From the NCBI GenBank assembly GCA_951640165.1, contig OX621246.1:36660501-36724500 (forward strand): DNA of 64,000 bases. The letters run 5' to 3'. Below are positions 45,060 to 56,591 of the stretch, in pieces. The notes below the pieces were generated by a model, which made no database searches, had not been told where the DNA came from, and saw only the letters and a list, made by a program, of their open reading frames with translations. The position numbers and the translations under genes were made by a program. This DNA comes from Pseudoips prasinana (lineage: Eukaryota; Arthropoda; Insecta; Lepidoptera; Nolidae). The first letter of the stretch is position 1. Each line of letters begins with the position of its first letter.

Positions 45060-45665
45060 TAGCCTGTTTTAAACTTGTCAGAGAAATACTTGATGCTTTG
45101 GAAATAAAATATCTCTCTAACAGTATTTCTAGACACGTAAAGCTACTAGTAAAGCATTTAACATGGTATGTCACGAAAGTTAATTACTAAAACTTGAATA
45201 TTACGGTATTAGGGGCCAAATTTACAAGTGGTTTGAAAGCTATCTTTTTAAGTAACAACAATGCGTAGAGATTTAAAAAGTATCACCGACATAGCCCGAA
45301 GAATTGCAAAACTGAAGTGGCAGTGGGCGGGGCACATAGCTCGTAGATCCGACGGCCGTTGGCGCAGAAAGGTTCTCCAGTGGCGACCACGAACCGGAAG
45401 ACGCAGCGAGGGCAGGCCCCCTACAAGATGGACCGATGATTTTGTGCGGGTCGCTGGAAACTGCTGGATGCGAATAGCGCAAGACCGGCAATTGTGGAGA
45501 TCTTTGGGGGAGGCCTTTGTCCAGCAGTGGACGTCTTTCGGCTGGTATGATGATGAAACTGCAGGTCACCATATAATTTTTAACGTCTTACAACGAGCTC
45601 TACTTGGTCCGGTATTGTTCATTTTATACATCAATGAATTACCAAATGCAACTGATTGAAGAAGT
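45060..45665 (+). pseudogene. LINE reverse transcriptase fragment split by an RTE-like insertion
   Basis: 45,145-45,250 encodes SKAFNMVCHES then LLKLEYYGIRGQIYKWFESY; 45,580-45,655 resumes with ALLGPVLFILYINELPNATD. In intact LINEs these two blocks are only about 20-25 residues apart. Between them lies the RTE-like segment. Stops are present in both halves. YADD is missing because the fragment ends before it. Confidence 0.75.
45262..45562 (+). pseudogene. RTE-like LINE C-terminal fragment, copy 2 (nested)
   Basis: A clean open segment: ITDIARRIAKLKWQWAGHIA, then RRKVLQWRPRTGRRSEGRPP, TRWTDDFVRVAGNCWMRIAQ and EAFVQQWTSFGWYDD. This is the conserved C-terminus of endonuclease-reverse transcriptase LINEs of the RTE type. 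It ends in TATGATGATGAA, the ATG-type tail seen also at 25,310. Only the last 100 residues were inserted (5' truncation). Confidence 0.85.
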
Positions 45666-45702
45666 TGAAACAAATTTAGTTTTTGGGGTATTTTATTATA
45701 TA

Positions 45703-46017
45703 CTAGTTGTGCCCCGCGGTTTTACCCGCGTTAAACCTTATAAATTATCACAGCTCCTCCCCCGTAGGTGATAGCTTAATAATATGTAGCGTATATGTTG
45801 ACCCAACATCTAAGTAATATTCATGCAAAATTTGAAGTAAATCCATGCGGTACTTTTTGAGTTAAGCCCGGACATACATACAGACAAACAGACAAAAATT
45901 CTAAAAACTATATTTTTGGCTTCGATATCGATTGTAGATCACACCCCAAGAATCCTTTAAAAAATAATTCAATGTACAGTTTTGACTTTCCTACGATTTT
46001 ATTATATGTATAGAAGA
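45703..46017 (-). mobile_element. Non-autonomous Helitron, second family
   Basis: On the minus strand it starts TC(TTC)TATACATATAATAAAA and ends with a hairpin ACGCGGGTAAAACCGCGGGG followed by CACAACTAG and T. The 3' hairpin is shared with the shorter Helitrons at 19,466 and 55,347, but the body (GGAATC/GATTCTTGGGGTGTGATC, GATATCGAAGCCAAAAATAT) is different. No Rep/helicase coding. Confidence 0.75.
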
Positions 46018-47015
46018 TACGCAAACACAGCTATACAGCTTTAGTTGTACTTGGTTAGCCTGGGATCGTATTCTAGGGTGTCAATCACTAATCTGTTGGA
46101 TCACGCCTATTTCTACTATTCACTTCGTCTGTTTGAAACAAAGTATAGTGCTTCCGTACGAACATACATATCTCGTATATGTGCAGTGCCGGTAGCGGTA
46201 GCAAAACCGAGTTTCCTAAATACAGTTTGACGTGACTCATAAGTTTGTAGACTCATAAGAGTAAAAATTCAACAAATCTACTTATGAAATATAACAAATA
46301 TAAAAGCACTACGGCTGGTGCTCTATTGATGCGTAACCGTCAAAATGGTTTTGTATCGAATCACCTCTGAGTTCAGAAGGAATGGTAAACAACCAGTGTC
46401 AACTGTAATCATTAGGTAAACGTTGTTAAGTCATATCAAAGACGTACTGGGTGACTGGAACAACTGTGACACTATATATGGTAACCACAGCTCAGTCTAC
46501 TTTACATATAAAACGAATGTCAATAACATATTTGACAGTAGATGTGTCCTAGTGTTTGGAGTTCTATTCCTGCACAGAGCAGTTATTTGAGTGAGCCAAT
46601 TATAGTCTGTGTCTAAGAATGTTTTACGTCCAAGACTTTCTAAGCAATTCATACATTAATTTCCCTAGTTAGGAGGGGGAAAAATTATTCGTTTACAAAA
46701 TATTTTATATATCAATAATATTCTATACACATTATTTAGCGAGTAATGCTGGCTATTCAGTATGTTGATTGATTTTTAAATTAGTTCATGGTGCTACCAT
46801 GAACTAATTGAACAATAGTCTATTAAAACTTGTTGCTATTAAAAGTCTAGGTTATACGTGGAACTGTCAACTGCGATAGATCAATAGCGATAGTTCTCTC
46901 AATATTAATATCTTCGGACATTATTAATAATATATTGCGCGGCTAGATTCAATAAATAGAGTTTTATATGTCACTGTAGTTATAAATACGTACGAAAGCA
47001 GTGCAATTACTTACT
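46018..47015. other. No gene recognised
   Basis: AT-rich noncoding DNA. Contains a small palindrome (46,779-46,809). Confidence 0.35.
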
Positions 47016-47290
47016 TATCGTATGGGCAGTGGTTGCCTTGTGTCAGAGTTGTTCATGCCGCCCAGTAGGCCTTTGACATGGCTTAACGACTGTTATCTAA
47101 TGGTTACGACCGGGATCAACAGCTTAACGTGCCCTCCGAAGCACGGAGACGCTCAGAGATTAAACCACTTTGGTGGTAACCCATCTATGAACTGACCGGG
47201 AGCCTAGTTGCTTTACCTCGCCGATCACTTACGGACTGGTGAGATAATCTAGCTGTGAGCGCCTAGAAATGCAATGATGATAAAATTAGT
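47016..47290 (+). repeat. Probable LINE/SINE-derived repeat
   Basis: GC-moderate block with GACCGGGATCAACAGCTTAA, CGTGCCCTCCGAAGCACGGA and GAGCGCCTAGAAATGCAATG, ending ATGATGATAAAATT. These words recur widely in Lepidoptera genomes; only one copy is in this window, so the call rests on recognition alone. Confidence 0.45.
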
Positions 47291-47835
47291 GAAATTGTAT
47301 TTAATTTATATATTGTATACAATTCGAGCCAATATTGAGTTCTAAAAAGTACAATAATAATACAGCATTGTAATATTTGCAATAAAGTAATTTTAAGGGG
47401 TTAAAATTAATAAGTCTCATGTTAGTGTGAACGGGTAGAGTTCGGTCCTATGCTATTTTAATGAGTGGCAAAGTTTTTATTGAGAATTCTGTGATAGTGG
47501 ACAAGCTACTTTTTTGCTGATCTTATAGTAAATTAGTAAATTGCAAGTTATGAGTGTCATAATGCCCATTATGGACCTTAGATGTTTCAATTTGAGCACC
47601 CTGATCCCTGCAATTTTCAGAGTTGTAAGTTTCGGAAATTCTAACCATTCTTCATACAGGAGCAGTTTTAGTATTGGAGGGATTTTAAGAAAATTGTACT
47701 GTAGTTTCTATTAAACTTACTTTTATTTAATAGAGCTAGTATAAATATAAACCCGCCGAGTCTAATACGGTAGAAAAAAATATGATCTCTTTCGACAGGG
47801 TGCGCAGGCGTAGCGTGCGGGTGCGCGGCGGCGGC

Positions 47836-50800
47836 ATGGCGCGGCCGGCGCTGGCTCTGGCGTTGCTGGCGCTGTGCTGGCACGGTGCGGCGGGCGGCTG
47901 CGGCGTGGCGGAGTGGGCGTGCCGCAGCGGCGGCTGCGTGCGCCTCGACGCGTACTGTGACGGGGCGGCGCAGTGCGCAGACGGCAGCGACGAGCCACCG
48001 CACTGCTCCGTGTGCAACCGCACGTTCTACGGGCGCGTGGGCGTGGCCTACGCGCTGGACGTGCGCACCGCCCCGCGAGCTCCCTTCCTGTGCCACTTGA
48101 CATTCACGGCGGGCGGCGGCGCGCACGGCGACCTCGTGCAACTTGCCTTTGATAAGTTCAAGGTGGGACGCTACGAGCCGGGTGCACTGGATGGCTGTCC
48201 CGATGGGTACATGCAGCTGTCGGAGCTGGGCCGGCCCTTCACCGGTGGCTCATGGTGCGGTGAGGCGGATGGGGCGGCGCTCTACTACAGTGAAACGGCT
48301 ACCGTCACTGTTTCCGTCAAGCTTTTCCGCGTCAGGCTTGGCGAGAGCTTTGGATTTAGCCTCCGCTATAAATTCCTTGCCCAGCGCGACGCTGTCGTTA
48401 GGTGAGTGCAGCCGTTACCCAGACCGTTCGTTTCCGCTCTGTATTTCCTGGTATAAAATGTAACTTGTACAGGTTTGGTGCGATGGAGGCACCGCTTGAG
48501 CGTGGTGCGGTGTCCCCGGGCACATATTGCACACGCACTTACGAGGAATGTCACCGCAAGCCTTGCCGTCTTCAAAGTCCCAATTATCCTGGAATGTATC
48601 CAAGGTGCGCATTCTAATCGTAAAACCTTCGTTATAATTGATTTGCTATAACTTATGACATCCTATTCTTTATTCTTGATCCCAGGAACGTGACATGCTA
48701 CTGGAGTCTTCGGCAGAAAATTATACCCACGTGCAAACACGCGATGATCTCTGTCCGACAAGAGTACTCGCATAAAATGCAAATCAAACGTTCAATATCG
48801 ATGGCTAGGTGAGTAAGATACTTACAAAATGCAAAATTTTGAAAAGTAAGATACTCCGTTGAACACGATGTAAATGTGTAACTGATAATATTTTGAGCAG
48901 CTTGAATAAGACGGGACGCGCCGTGCGCGCGTGGCGCGAGTGCACGGGTGAGCGCGACCGGCTAATCTTCTACGATGGTGCGTCAACGGACGACCCGGTG
49001 CTGGTAGAGTACTGCGGAGGTGACTGGCTCCCACGTGTGACGTCACGTGGCCCCGAGATGCTCGTGGCCTTCCATTCGTCACCCTTTAGTGCACCGCTAC
49101 GTCCATCGGCCCCCGCCGCCCCATTGCGAGGTTTTGAGCTTGACGTCGATGTCGTTTTTGCTGACTCTGACTCACTCGATTATGCCAGGTATGATATTAC
49201 TCTATTATGCTGTGTAAAATTAAATTCAAATTAAAATTGATCTTAACATTGATTATTACCATCAGAGAGGCAAGGCGGTGTGAATTTCACGTCAAAGCAT
49301 CATCGTCCGAAGAAGAAGCCAACGTCACGGCATCAGTTGGCAGCCGCGGTCGTAGGGGACGACTTCGAGCTCCCTCTCACACACTACCTCCTAACACCAC
49401 ATGTACTTGGACTTTTCACGGTCGCCCAGGTAACCGGTACAAATTTAAGAATGGCGTTGAACCAACAACGCCGAACAACCTATCGTTTATCGAGATAAAC
49501 TTTTTCAGGTGATCTTGTGTGGATCTACTTCTCGAGTTTCACTCAATACTCCCTTGTCGAGCCGCGCCGCATCGAGAGCGCCGAACGCGAGGAAGACGGA
49601 GCGAGCTCGGTGGTCGGTCGCACGGCGCTAGTCGTGGGGAGTTTGGCACAGAGAGGAACAGGGCGGGCGCGAGTGGCGGGCGGCGCGTGTGCCGTGGAGC
49701 TGCGCATCTGGGACGGCGGCGGGGCGGACGAGGCGGGCGCGCGCGCGCTGGGGCGCTACTGCGACGCGGCGCCGGCGCTGTGCGCGCGCGCCGCGCTGGC
49801 CAACGCCACCCGCTCCCCGCGCCCCTGTGCGCCGCCCGACGGCTACGTGTCCGCCGCCCCGCTGCTGTCACTAGCCGCCACATCGCTACCTGGGACAGCA
49901 ACACACCCTCTCGAGTTCGCGCTGCACTACGAGTTCGTAGACGCGAGGCTCGAGGGCGGGCCCCTGCTGGATGATGGACGACGGCCCCGCGTCGTACCGG
50001 CTGAGTGTGCCCGTCACCTCACGACACCGGGCCCTTTCGCATCGCCACGCAACGCATTGTGGTTCGGCCGCGGCGGTGCTCGGCGCCTACGTTGCATCTA
50101 CCGGTTCCAGGCGGATGGCGGTCGCGTGTCACTGGAGTTGCATGGAGCCACTTTTGGCAAAGACCCGCACTGCACGACGCGTTCTGATCCACTGACCGGG
50201 CGGCCTATGTGTGTGCCTGATCCATTGGAAGCTCGGCCAGACGAGCATGATGCGGTTGACGAAACTCTAGTTGATTTTGACGGTGACGATGACGCTCCTT
50301 TGCGGGTTCCCCATCTTAAAATATACGAATCTCCATGGCCTGGATACAGGGTGAGTAATAAGTGTTAATATTTATTTTTATTTATTTATTTTGGAAAACC
50401 TACAGCTAATGTTACTATACGTGTTTGTTGAGTATTAACCAGGTAGCGAATGGCAGGTCATCAGTTATGGCAATATTGTGAACAAGAAAAAAGAAAATAT
50501 TTATTTTCTTTTTATTTGTTTTAAAGATGGTAATTGTGCACGAGGTAATCATCACCAATACATTACGGCCCAAGGAAGAAGCCAAGGCTAAAACGCCAAA
50601 CATTTGAAGAGAAAGAAAAAAACTTGTGTGTACTTATGTACACGCGTTAGAAGTTATACTTCTTAATATACATCTTGAACATAGTTATCAATTTTCATAC
50701 CACCTAGAACTAACGTCATGCTGTTATTAAGTAAAAAGTAAAAATTCACTCTCATCATTTTTCTCCATCGCGCCAAAAGAAGTATAACTTCAAAAAGAAA

Positions 50801-52032
50801 TAAATAAAATGTTTTTATTGAACACTTACACGTTGAAATGAAGTTTGGTTGCTTTAGTACTTGTGTACGGATGTATACTGTTCTCGTTACAAAACTGATA
50901 AAAGTGTCTGATTGCTCTCACTATGTACGAATTTAAACGATAATTAGTTGATACAATCTAACTAGAAAATACACACATACAATTTAAATAGGCGATTACA
51001 TTTTATACTACTAAAATTTATCGTACTCAGAAAGCTCAGGGCAATCTACTTCACTAGTTATTATTTTTTTTAGGTACAATATACGATTGTTACAGACTTT
51101 ATGTAAATGAAATAACACCAACAGCAATTATTGATCTCGAAATTACTAAACTATGACGTCAATAGGTTCCCGTCGCATGTATATGTGACAACAGCAGTGC
51201 ACCGCTGCGGTTAGAGTCGGGCGGGCCGGCGCTGGAACTGGAGCTAGTGGCACGCTCCCTGCTTCCGGCCGAGGATCACCGTCATGTACAGTTCCACGGC
51301 ACGTGGGCTCGCGCCGCCGCGCCCTCGCCGCCCTGCGCTGCCCGTCGCCGCATGCCGCCACCGGGCGCGCGCCTCGATCTCGTGTACCCCTATAGGTTCG
51401 TATTTATATTCCTATAGCATAGGAAATATTCCTAGTATTTCATAATTTTGTGACCGTACTCTATTCATCATCATTAATCTTTTGGTACGCAGTGGCAATA
51501 GAATGTCGGAGTGCGGCGAGACACCGTTCCTGCTGGAGGCGCGCGGGAACCGGTCGGTGTTTTTGCGCGTGTGGGGCGAAGACCTGCCGGTGGGCGAGGC
51601 CGGAGCGGGCTCGGACCCGCCGCCGTGCCCCACGCCCAACCGCGTGCTGGTGTACGAGGCGGCGACGGGGCGCCTGCTGCGTGCCGTGTGCCCGGTGGGC
51701 GGTGGCGGGCGCGCCGTGCACGTGTTCACGGCGGAGTGGTGGGGGCGCGGCGCGCGGCCGGGCGCGCTGCTGCTGGTGTGGGCGGCGCGCGAGGCGGGCG
51801 CGGCGCGCGCGGCGTGGATGGAGGTGTGGCGCGCCGGCCGGGCGCCGCGCGCGCTGGCGCCGGGCGAGGCGTGGCCCAACGCGTCGGCGGCGTGCGCGCA
51901 CCCGTGCGCGGCGCTGGGCGCGTGCATGGCGGGCGCGCTGTGGTGCGACGGCGAGGCGGACTGCCCGGGCGGCGGCGACGAGGCGGGCGCGTGTGGAGCG
52001 GGCGCGCGGCTGCTGGCGGCGCTGGCGGCGCC

Positions 52033-52064
<32 letters not shown>

Positions 52065-52225
52065 TGTGCGCGGCGGGCGCGGCGCTGCTGGCGGTGGCGG
52101 CGCTGCGGCGGCGGCGGCGCGCGGGCGCCGACAAGCAGCTGCTGGGCGCGCTGGCGGCGGGGCGGCGCCTGACGGAGGAGCTGCTGTACGACGCGTCGCG
52201 CGCCTCCTCGGCCGCGTCCTCCTGA
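47836..52225 (+). CDS. LDLa/CUB-domain single-pass membrane protein (Culd-like candidate)
   Basis: Coding exons: 47,836-48,401; 48,473-48,604; 48,686-48,808; 48,901-49,188; 49,266-49,429; 49,509-50,350; 51,166-51,395; 51,493-52,225. All junctions are GT-AG and the spliced frame is exact (3,078 nt, 1,025 residues). Order: signal peptide (MARPALALALLALCWHGAAG), LDLa with six Cys and CDGAAQCADGSDE, CUB 1, CUB 2 (CRLQSPNYPGMYP), further CUB-like ectodomain, a juxtamembrane LDLa (six Cys, WCDGEADCPGGGDE), an Ala-rich membrane span, an RRRRR stop-transfer and a short tail. Several N-glycosylation sites (NRT, NVT, NKT, NTT, NAS) fit a surface protein. Drosophila Culd (CUB and LDLa, endocytic trafficking in photoreceptors) is the closest match I can think of; orthology is unproven. 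The ATG before the signal peptide is chosen; a splice acceptor at 47,798 suggests an upstream noncoding exon. The start of exon 7 is chosen (TCAATAG|GTTCCC) because it alone keeps the frame. Confidence 0.88.
50616..50793 (-). mobile_element. Hairpin-rich MITE-like element, internally deleted copy 3
   Basis: Lies in intron 6 of the CUB/LDLa gene. It has both ends of the family (AACTTGTGTGTACTTATGTA ... CGCCAAAAGAAGTATAACTT) but lacks the palindromic middle and one internal unit. Length is 178 bases versus about 270-280 for full copies. Confidence 0.8.
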
Positions 52226-52279
52226 CGGCGCGAGCGCTCCGTCGAGTACATCCACGTGGACCGCGAGACCACGGTGTGA
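52226..52279 (+). other. In-frame extension beyond the TGA stop (possible readthrough)
   Basis: The stop of the CUB/LDLa gene reads TCC TCC TGA CGG. The same frame stays open for 17 codons (RRERSVEYIHVDRETTV) and then ends in TGA. UGA followed by C is the leakiest stop context, and UGA-CGG is a known readthrough signal in some plant viruses. The extension ends in E-T-T-V, a class I PDZ-binding motif, sensible for a cytoplasmic tail. It could equally be an allele or sequencing change of a sense codon at TGA. Confidence 0.5.
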
Positions 52280-52728
52280 CGGAGCGCCGGTGTCGGCTCG
52301 CTATGTGATATTGTGTGCACTTCGTTCTCCCGTTGCGTTGTCTGACCCTCCCGGTTCGGTCGGTCCGTCGCGTCCCGTGACGTCCCGGTGCGGTGCGGGC
52401 GTGTGGCGCCGCGCGGCCTTCGGACTTGTGAACGCGTATCGCGCGAAGTGTGTGAATGTGCGGCGCTGATTGTGGCGGTTATGATTACTAGTAGTGGTTG
52501 TGAGTAGTGTGTCGTCGCGCGGCGTCGCGTGCCCGGAGCGGGTGCGTGTGACCTGGACGATCGTAAATAATCAATCGAGTTACGGTTTCGCTTCGGTATG
52601 CGCATGCGGCGCACGTGCGTGACGTCACGCGCGCGACTCCGGCGACATCTCATGTACGTTTGATTGTAATATTGTTATTTATTGACGAACTGTCCCGTCC
52701 CTTGTTTCACTTAAGTTATAAATGCTAA

Positions 52729-52734
52729 AATAAA
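52729..52734 (+). promoter_or_regulatory. Polyadenylation signal AATAAA of the CUB/LDLa gene
   Basis: The first AATAAA downstream of the stop, about 500 bases into the 3' UTR, at the transition from the GC-rich gene to AT-rich flank. A cleavage site is expected some 15-25 bases later. Confidence 0.55.
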
Positions 52735-52789
52735 CACATAGTTCAAATCTAAGAAATTAAAGTGTTTTATTCTTCCTCTTATTTTAGTA

Positions 52790-54990
52790 CTACTATAGAT
52801 ACAGTACAAACAATAATAATTGGTAGTATAGAGTTGATTTTAAATTAGGACACATAAATAAAACGACCCTTAATTTCAACATCGATCAGTTTAGTCAAAC
52901 GGCTTTCGAAAATTTTTCGAACCAACATTTTGGTTAGGTATCACAATATTTTGAATGACGATTTTCAACAACTAAGTTGGATAAGTGAACATTAATTACA
53001 AATAATATATAGGTAGATAGGTACATTATTTTACTGCCTCTTTGCTCTAGTGTGTCCAACTGCTTATAATGAGAAGAATGAAATCTTGGGTCGGGTCAAT
53101 ATGGTTAATACGATTGTGTGTTGAGTCAGCCTCAGGAAGGTGGAGAGAAGGTCGCGGATTTGATTTCAACAACTATTGTGTAAGTAGAATTATGATGAGG
53201 TGACAGGTAGACAACCGCCTTTTAATCTCAAAAATGGGAAATCAAAAAATTAAAAGATAGTCATCATAGATAGTCAGTCAGACATAATTTAGAAGGATAA
53301 TTAAGAAGGAATTATCAATATGATATGATCTTTCACATGCAACTGTGAACATATCAGTCGGCCATGTTCTAGATAATACCTACATCCTCCGGAAGGGTGA
53401 TAGCAAGGGAATCCTAAATTTGATCTTCCAGTGTGTATCGTTCGTAGCTTAACGCAGAGCGTCTACCCCGGATTGACAGATGGTGCAGGTTCGAGACCCA
53501 CCGGACGATTCGATTTATGATTTCCCATTATTGAGATTAGATAAACGCTTTGCACTGCGAATAATGCTATAAAATTAAAATTTAACCGCCTTTTAGTCTG
53601 ATACCTGGTCGAGCTGCCGTTTGAGATCAGATGTTAGCCGCAATTCTGATTGTCAGCCGCGACTCGTTATACTGCGAGTACTTAAAATAAGACTGCGCGA
53701 GCGGCCACATATATTTATACCCCAATACATATGAGGAAGCAGAGGTCTGAAATAACGTATTCAATCATTATCATACGTGCGCGTCTATCAACGCGGCTCT
53801 GTAGCGGGGCCGCGGCTGTTGAATAAATTCAATTAACCAACATCTCCCGGCCGAAGGGGGCACGCCCCATACTCCCCTCCCCCCCAGGCCGCCAATCATG
53901 GACATATTTAAAGGATGGCAGGATATCTTTAAAGGTTAAGGTCTTATACTATAAAATAATAATATATTAAATATTATTTATTATTTATTAAGACATTTAT
54001 TATCCATATTGTTTTACTAAAAGATAATTCTAACATTAAATTCATATAATTGTACGACATTATAATCCATTATTGCAAATAAAAAAATGGTTAACGCATT
54101 CAATAGTTTATCTGTTCATTAATTTAATACACCAGTTTTTTGCACCGACGGGCAATCTGTTAGTTGAGTCTGGGTTAAATGTGGCGCAATCTGTGTCCCA
54201 GTGTTGTAATTCGTTCGAGGCTCTAATATAACCTGACATTTGATCTTGGACACTGGCTCCTAACTAAGCCAGGCGCTACGTAAAAGGGAAAACTGACCAA
54301 TAGGAATGGGAAAGACGTAAGGAAAAAGGAAATAACATTCAAGTTGAGACACATATTGCACGGATGTTGAAGGAATAATCGGATTTTTTTGCGTAAACTT
54401 AAAAAAGTATTTTAATATAAACAGGAATAAACATTGTTCTATATAAATTTCACGACGTATACCTACATAACAAAGTTTACTTTAAATTTCCTGTTGGTTG
54501 AAATTTCATGAATTTTTAGGGATTTTTTTCATTTGTTTTCAATAATTTATACATACAAACTAAATAACTAATAAAATAGTCAAATCTAAAAGAATACTTA
54601 GTATAAATAAAACAAGTTCTATTATTTTCATAGAATATAATCATTTTTTATATTTTTGCAAATCGATGTACTGTATACGAGGCGTAAATATGTATATGCC
54701 CATTAAAATCTTTACTTAACCTGTGCCTCAAACTATATTTTGGATTTAAACTTTTAACAACAATAACTTGCGAGGTCATATCCACATAATTTCTAACAAG
54801 CAGTATTGAAAATATTAGGCGCTCCTATAACTTAAAACAAGATGGAGACATAATGATGTCAGAAAAGGAATTTGTAAATTGTTCTTCCGACGTTGGAAGT
54901 CCGTAGACTAATTTCTCCGACTTTGCCGTAATTCTCACATACTTTGTTTCCTTTAGAACATGTGTATTTTGTATTTTGTTTGATTTAATT
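52790..54990. other. No gene recognised; one tRNA-like piece
   Basis: AT-rich overall, with a GC-rich patch at 53,790-53,900. At about 53,435-53,505 a tRNA-like stretch has TTCGTAGCTTAACGCAGAGC (A-box-like), GCAGGTTCGAGACCCACC (B box) and an acceptor-like TCGTTCG/CGGACGA pairing. Mismatches in the T and anticodon stems argue for a tRNA-derived SINE head or tRNA pseudogene rather than a working tRNA. Confidence 0.4.
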
Positions 54991-54994
54991 GATT

Positions 54995-55080
54995 GAAGAA
55001 TTCAAATCGTTACTTACGGTAAATAGGAGCTGTTGAACCCAACAGCTCCTATTTACCGTAAGTAACGATTTGAATTCTTC
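54995..55080. repeat. Perfect palindrome, 41-bp arms
   Basis: Arms 54,995-55,035 and 55,040-55,080 are exact reverse complements, separated by AACC. No element ends are recognised around it. Confidence 0.95.
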
Positions 55081-55346
55081 TGTGATACATATTCTAGGTC
55101 TTTGAAATCATCTGGGAACTACATATCCGTACACTCTACAGATTTTTTAATAAATCTTTTCTGTTCAAGCAGCTCGGCTAAGGAATTTACTCCCTGTAGA
55201 AATAAGGCGTGCGACTTCAGTCAACATTTCTTAAAAAAAAACTACTTATCGCTTCAAATATCTTTATCACTTCTATTCGTAACCTTAATAATTTCTTAAT
55301 AAAATAACAATATAATATTATATACGTATGGTATATTATTATAGTA

Positions 55347-55529
55347 CTAGCTATGCCCTGCGGTTTTACCCGCGTTAAACTTTATAAATTATTATTTGCC
55401 TGTGTTATTCGGATATATAAGCTATATTAATGTAAAGTTTCATTAAAATCCATTCAGTAGTTTTTACGTGAGAGAGTAACAAACATCCATCCACACTTAC
55501 AAACTTTCGCGTTTATAATATTAGTAGGA
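55347..55529 (-). mobile_element. Short non-autonomous Helitron, copy 2
   Basis: On the minus strand: starts TCCTACTAATATTATAAACG, ends in the hairpin ACGCGGGTAAAACCGCAGGG and CATAGCTAG, flanked by A and T. 183 bases, same family as 19,466-19,646. Confidence 0.8.
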
Positions 55530-55599
55530 TAGTATTATTAGTTTCAAACAATGTTTATGTAACTTATACATACGTACTCAACTTTGAATATTTGGTAAA

Positions 55600-55790
55600 C
55601 ATCATAGATGGCTCACAACCGCCTTTTCTATCTGATTTTCTCCTTGTCCATACAACGGTTGTCTGGAAGAGAACGCTACAAAGCGATAAGACTGCCGATT
55701 GTTTCTCAGTTTGCTTTTTTTGAGATTATTATTTATTGTGTTTTCTGTAGCAATAAAGTTTACACTACTATAATGGCTAAAATGTTAGAT
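55600..55790 (+). repeat. LINE 3' end, 'GTTGTCTGGAAGAGA' family, copy 3
   Basis: Contains CAACGGTTGTCTGGAAGAGA, CAAAGCGATAAGACTGCCGA and an ATT-rich end with AATAAAGTTTACACTAC. It is the most complete copy of this tail in the window. Confidence 0.65.
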
Positions 55791-55799
55791 ATTGACTGA

Positions 55800-56590
55800 C
55801 AAAATATGTACATTAAATCCTTACTGGACAACTCAATTTATGAATACGTAATTAAAAAAAACAATAGGTATGACTACACGTAAGTATGAACTGCTACAGT
55901 AGCAAGCCTCTCCTTAAGAATCAATACCGTTTTATGAAGCATAACACTGATTTTAATATTAACTCTCTAAAAATTCACGACCTTCATGATCATCATATGA
56001 TTGCTTCCCGATTTGATCAGAACTTATTTAGCCTATTTTAGAAGGATTCTCATTAATAAAAAAAAAATACTTTTGAAGAACGTAAAAATAGCCGTTGATA
56101 AAGTCAGTTTAAAATAGTATATAACTAGGTCATCACTCCCGTAGGATGTCCGTTATCACAATTGAGCCGTTGCTTGTTACCCCGTAATATTTGGTCTCGG
56201 CTCACCCCGACTGCCATCACTCATCATACAACTAATGAAAACATACATTATGGACGCCCACAAAAACGACAACCCTTCGCTCTACATACAGTACCTGGAA
56301 GGTATATCAGATGTCACTGATAGCCTACCAAACACAGAAACTGGCTGTTGACTGTATGTTATCAGTGAATATTTCGAAATAAAGATATATCAATAATTAA
56401 GTTTTGAGTAAATGTTTTAGGAATCGAACAGTTATGGGGGTAAATACACGTTTATGTTACAAATCCAGCCAATTGTTTGTAGATCTGTTGAAGTACATCT
56501 TCTCATTTCCCGCAGCTTACAAACTAATTAATGAGTAGATAAAGTTTTTTTATTTTAACTAAACTACCTATATTTGGTATTATTTATAGT
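55800..56590. other. No gene recognised
   Basis: AT-rich noncoding DNA. Confidence 0.35.
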
Positions 56591-56591
56591 A

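Noticed and set aside
47782..47835. Upstream ATG at 47,782 as the start of the CUB/LDLa protein
   Set aside because: It lies before a good splice acceptor (CTTTCGACAG) and adds a basic stretch in front of a clear signal peptide; the ATG at 47,836 fits better.
47668..48141. Minus-strand and alternative plus-frame ORFs over the first coding exon
   Set aside because: Arg/Ala-rich shadows of the LDLa/CUB frame, without domains.
51177..51200. Acceptor ACAACAG at about 51,176 for exon 7 of the same gene
   Set aside because: It would give the wrong phase after exon 6; the TCAATAG acceptor at 51,165 keeps the CUB-like frame.
51412..52653. 413-codon open frame on the minus strand across the last exon of the CUB/LDLa gene
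   Set aside because: It is Arg/Ala/Ser low-complexity, lies opposite a well-supported coding exon, and results from G/C at almost every third position, which removes stop codons in all frames.
53435..53505. Functional tRNA gene
   Set aside because: The acceptor stem pairs, but T and anticodon stems contain mismatches; a tRNA-derived SINE head or pseudogene is more likely.
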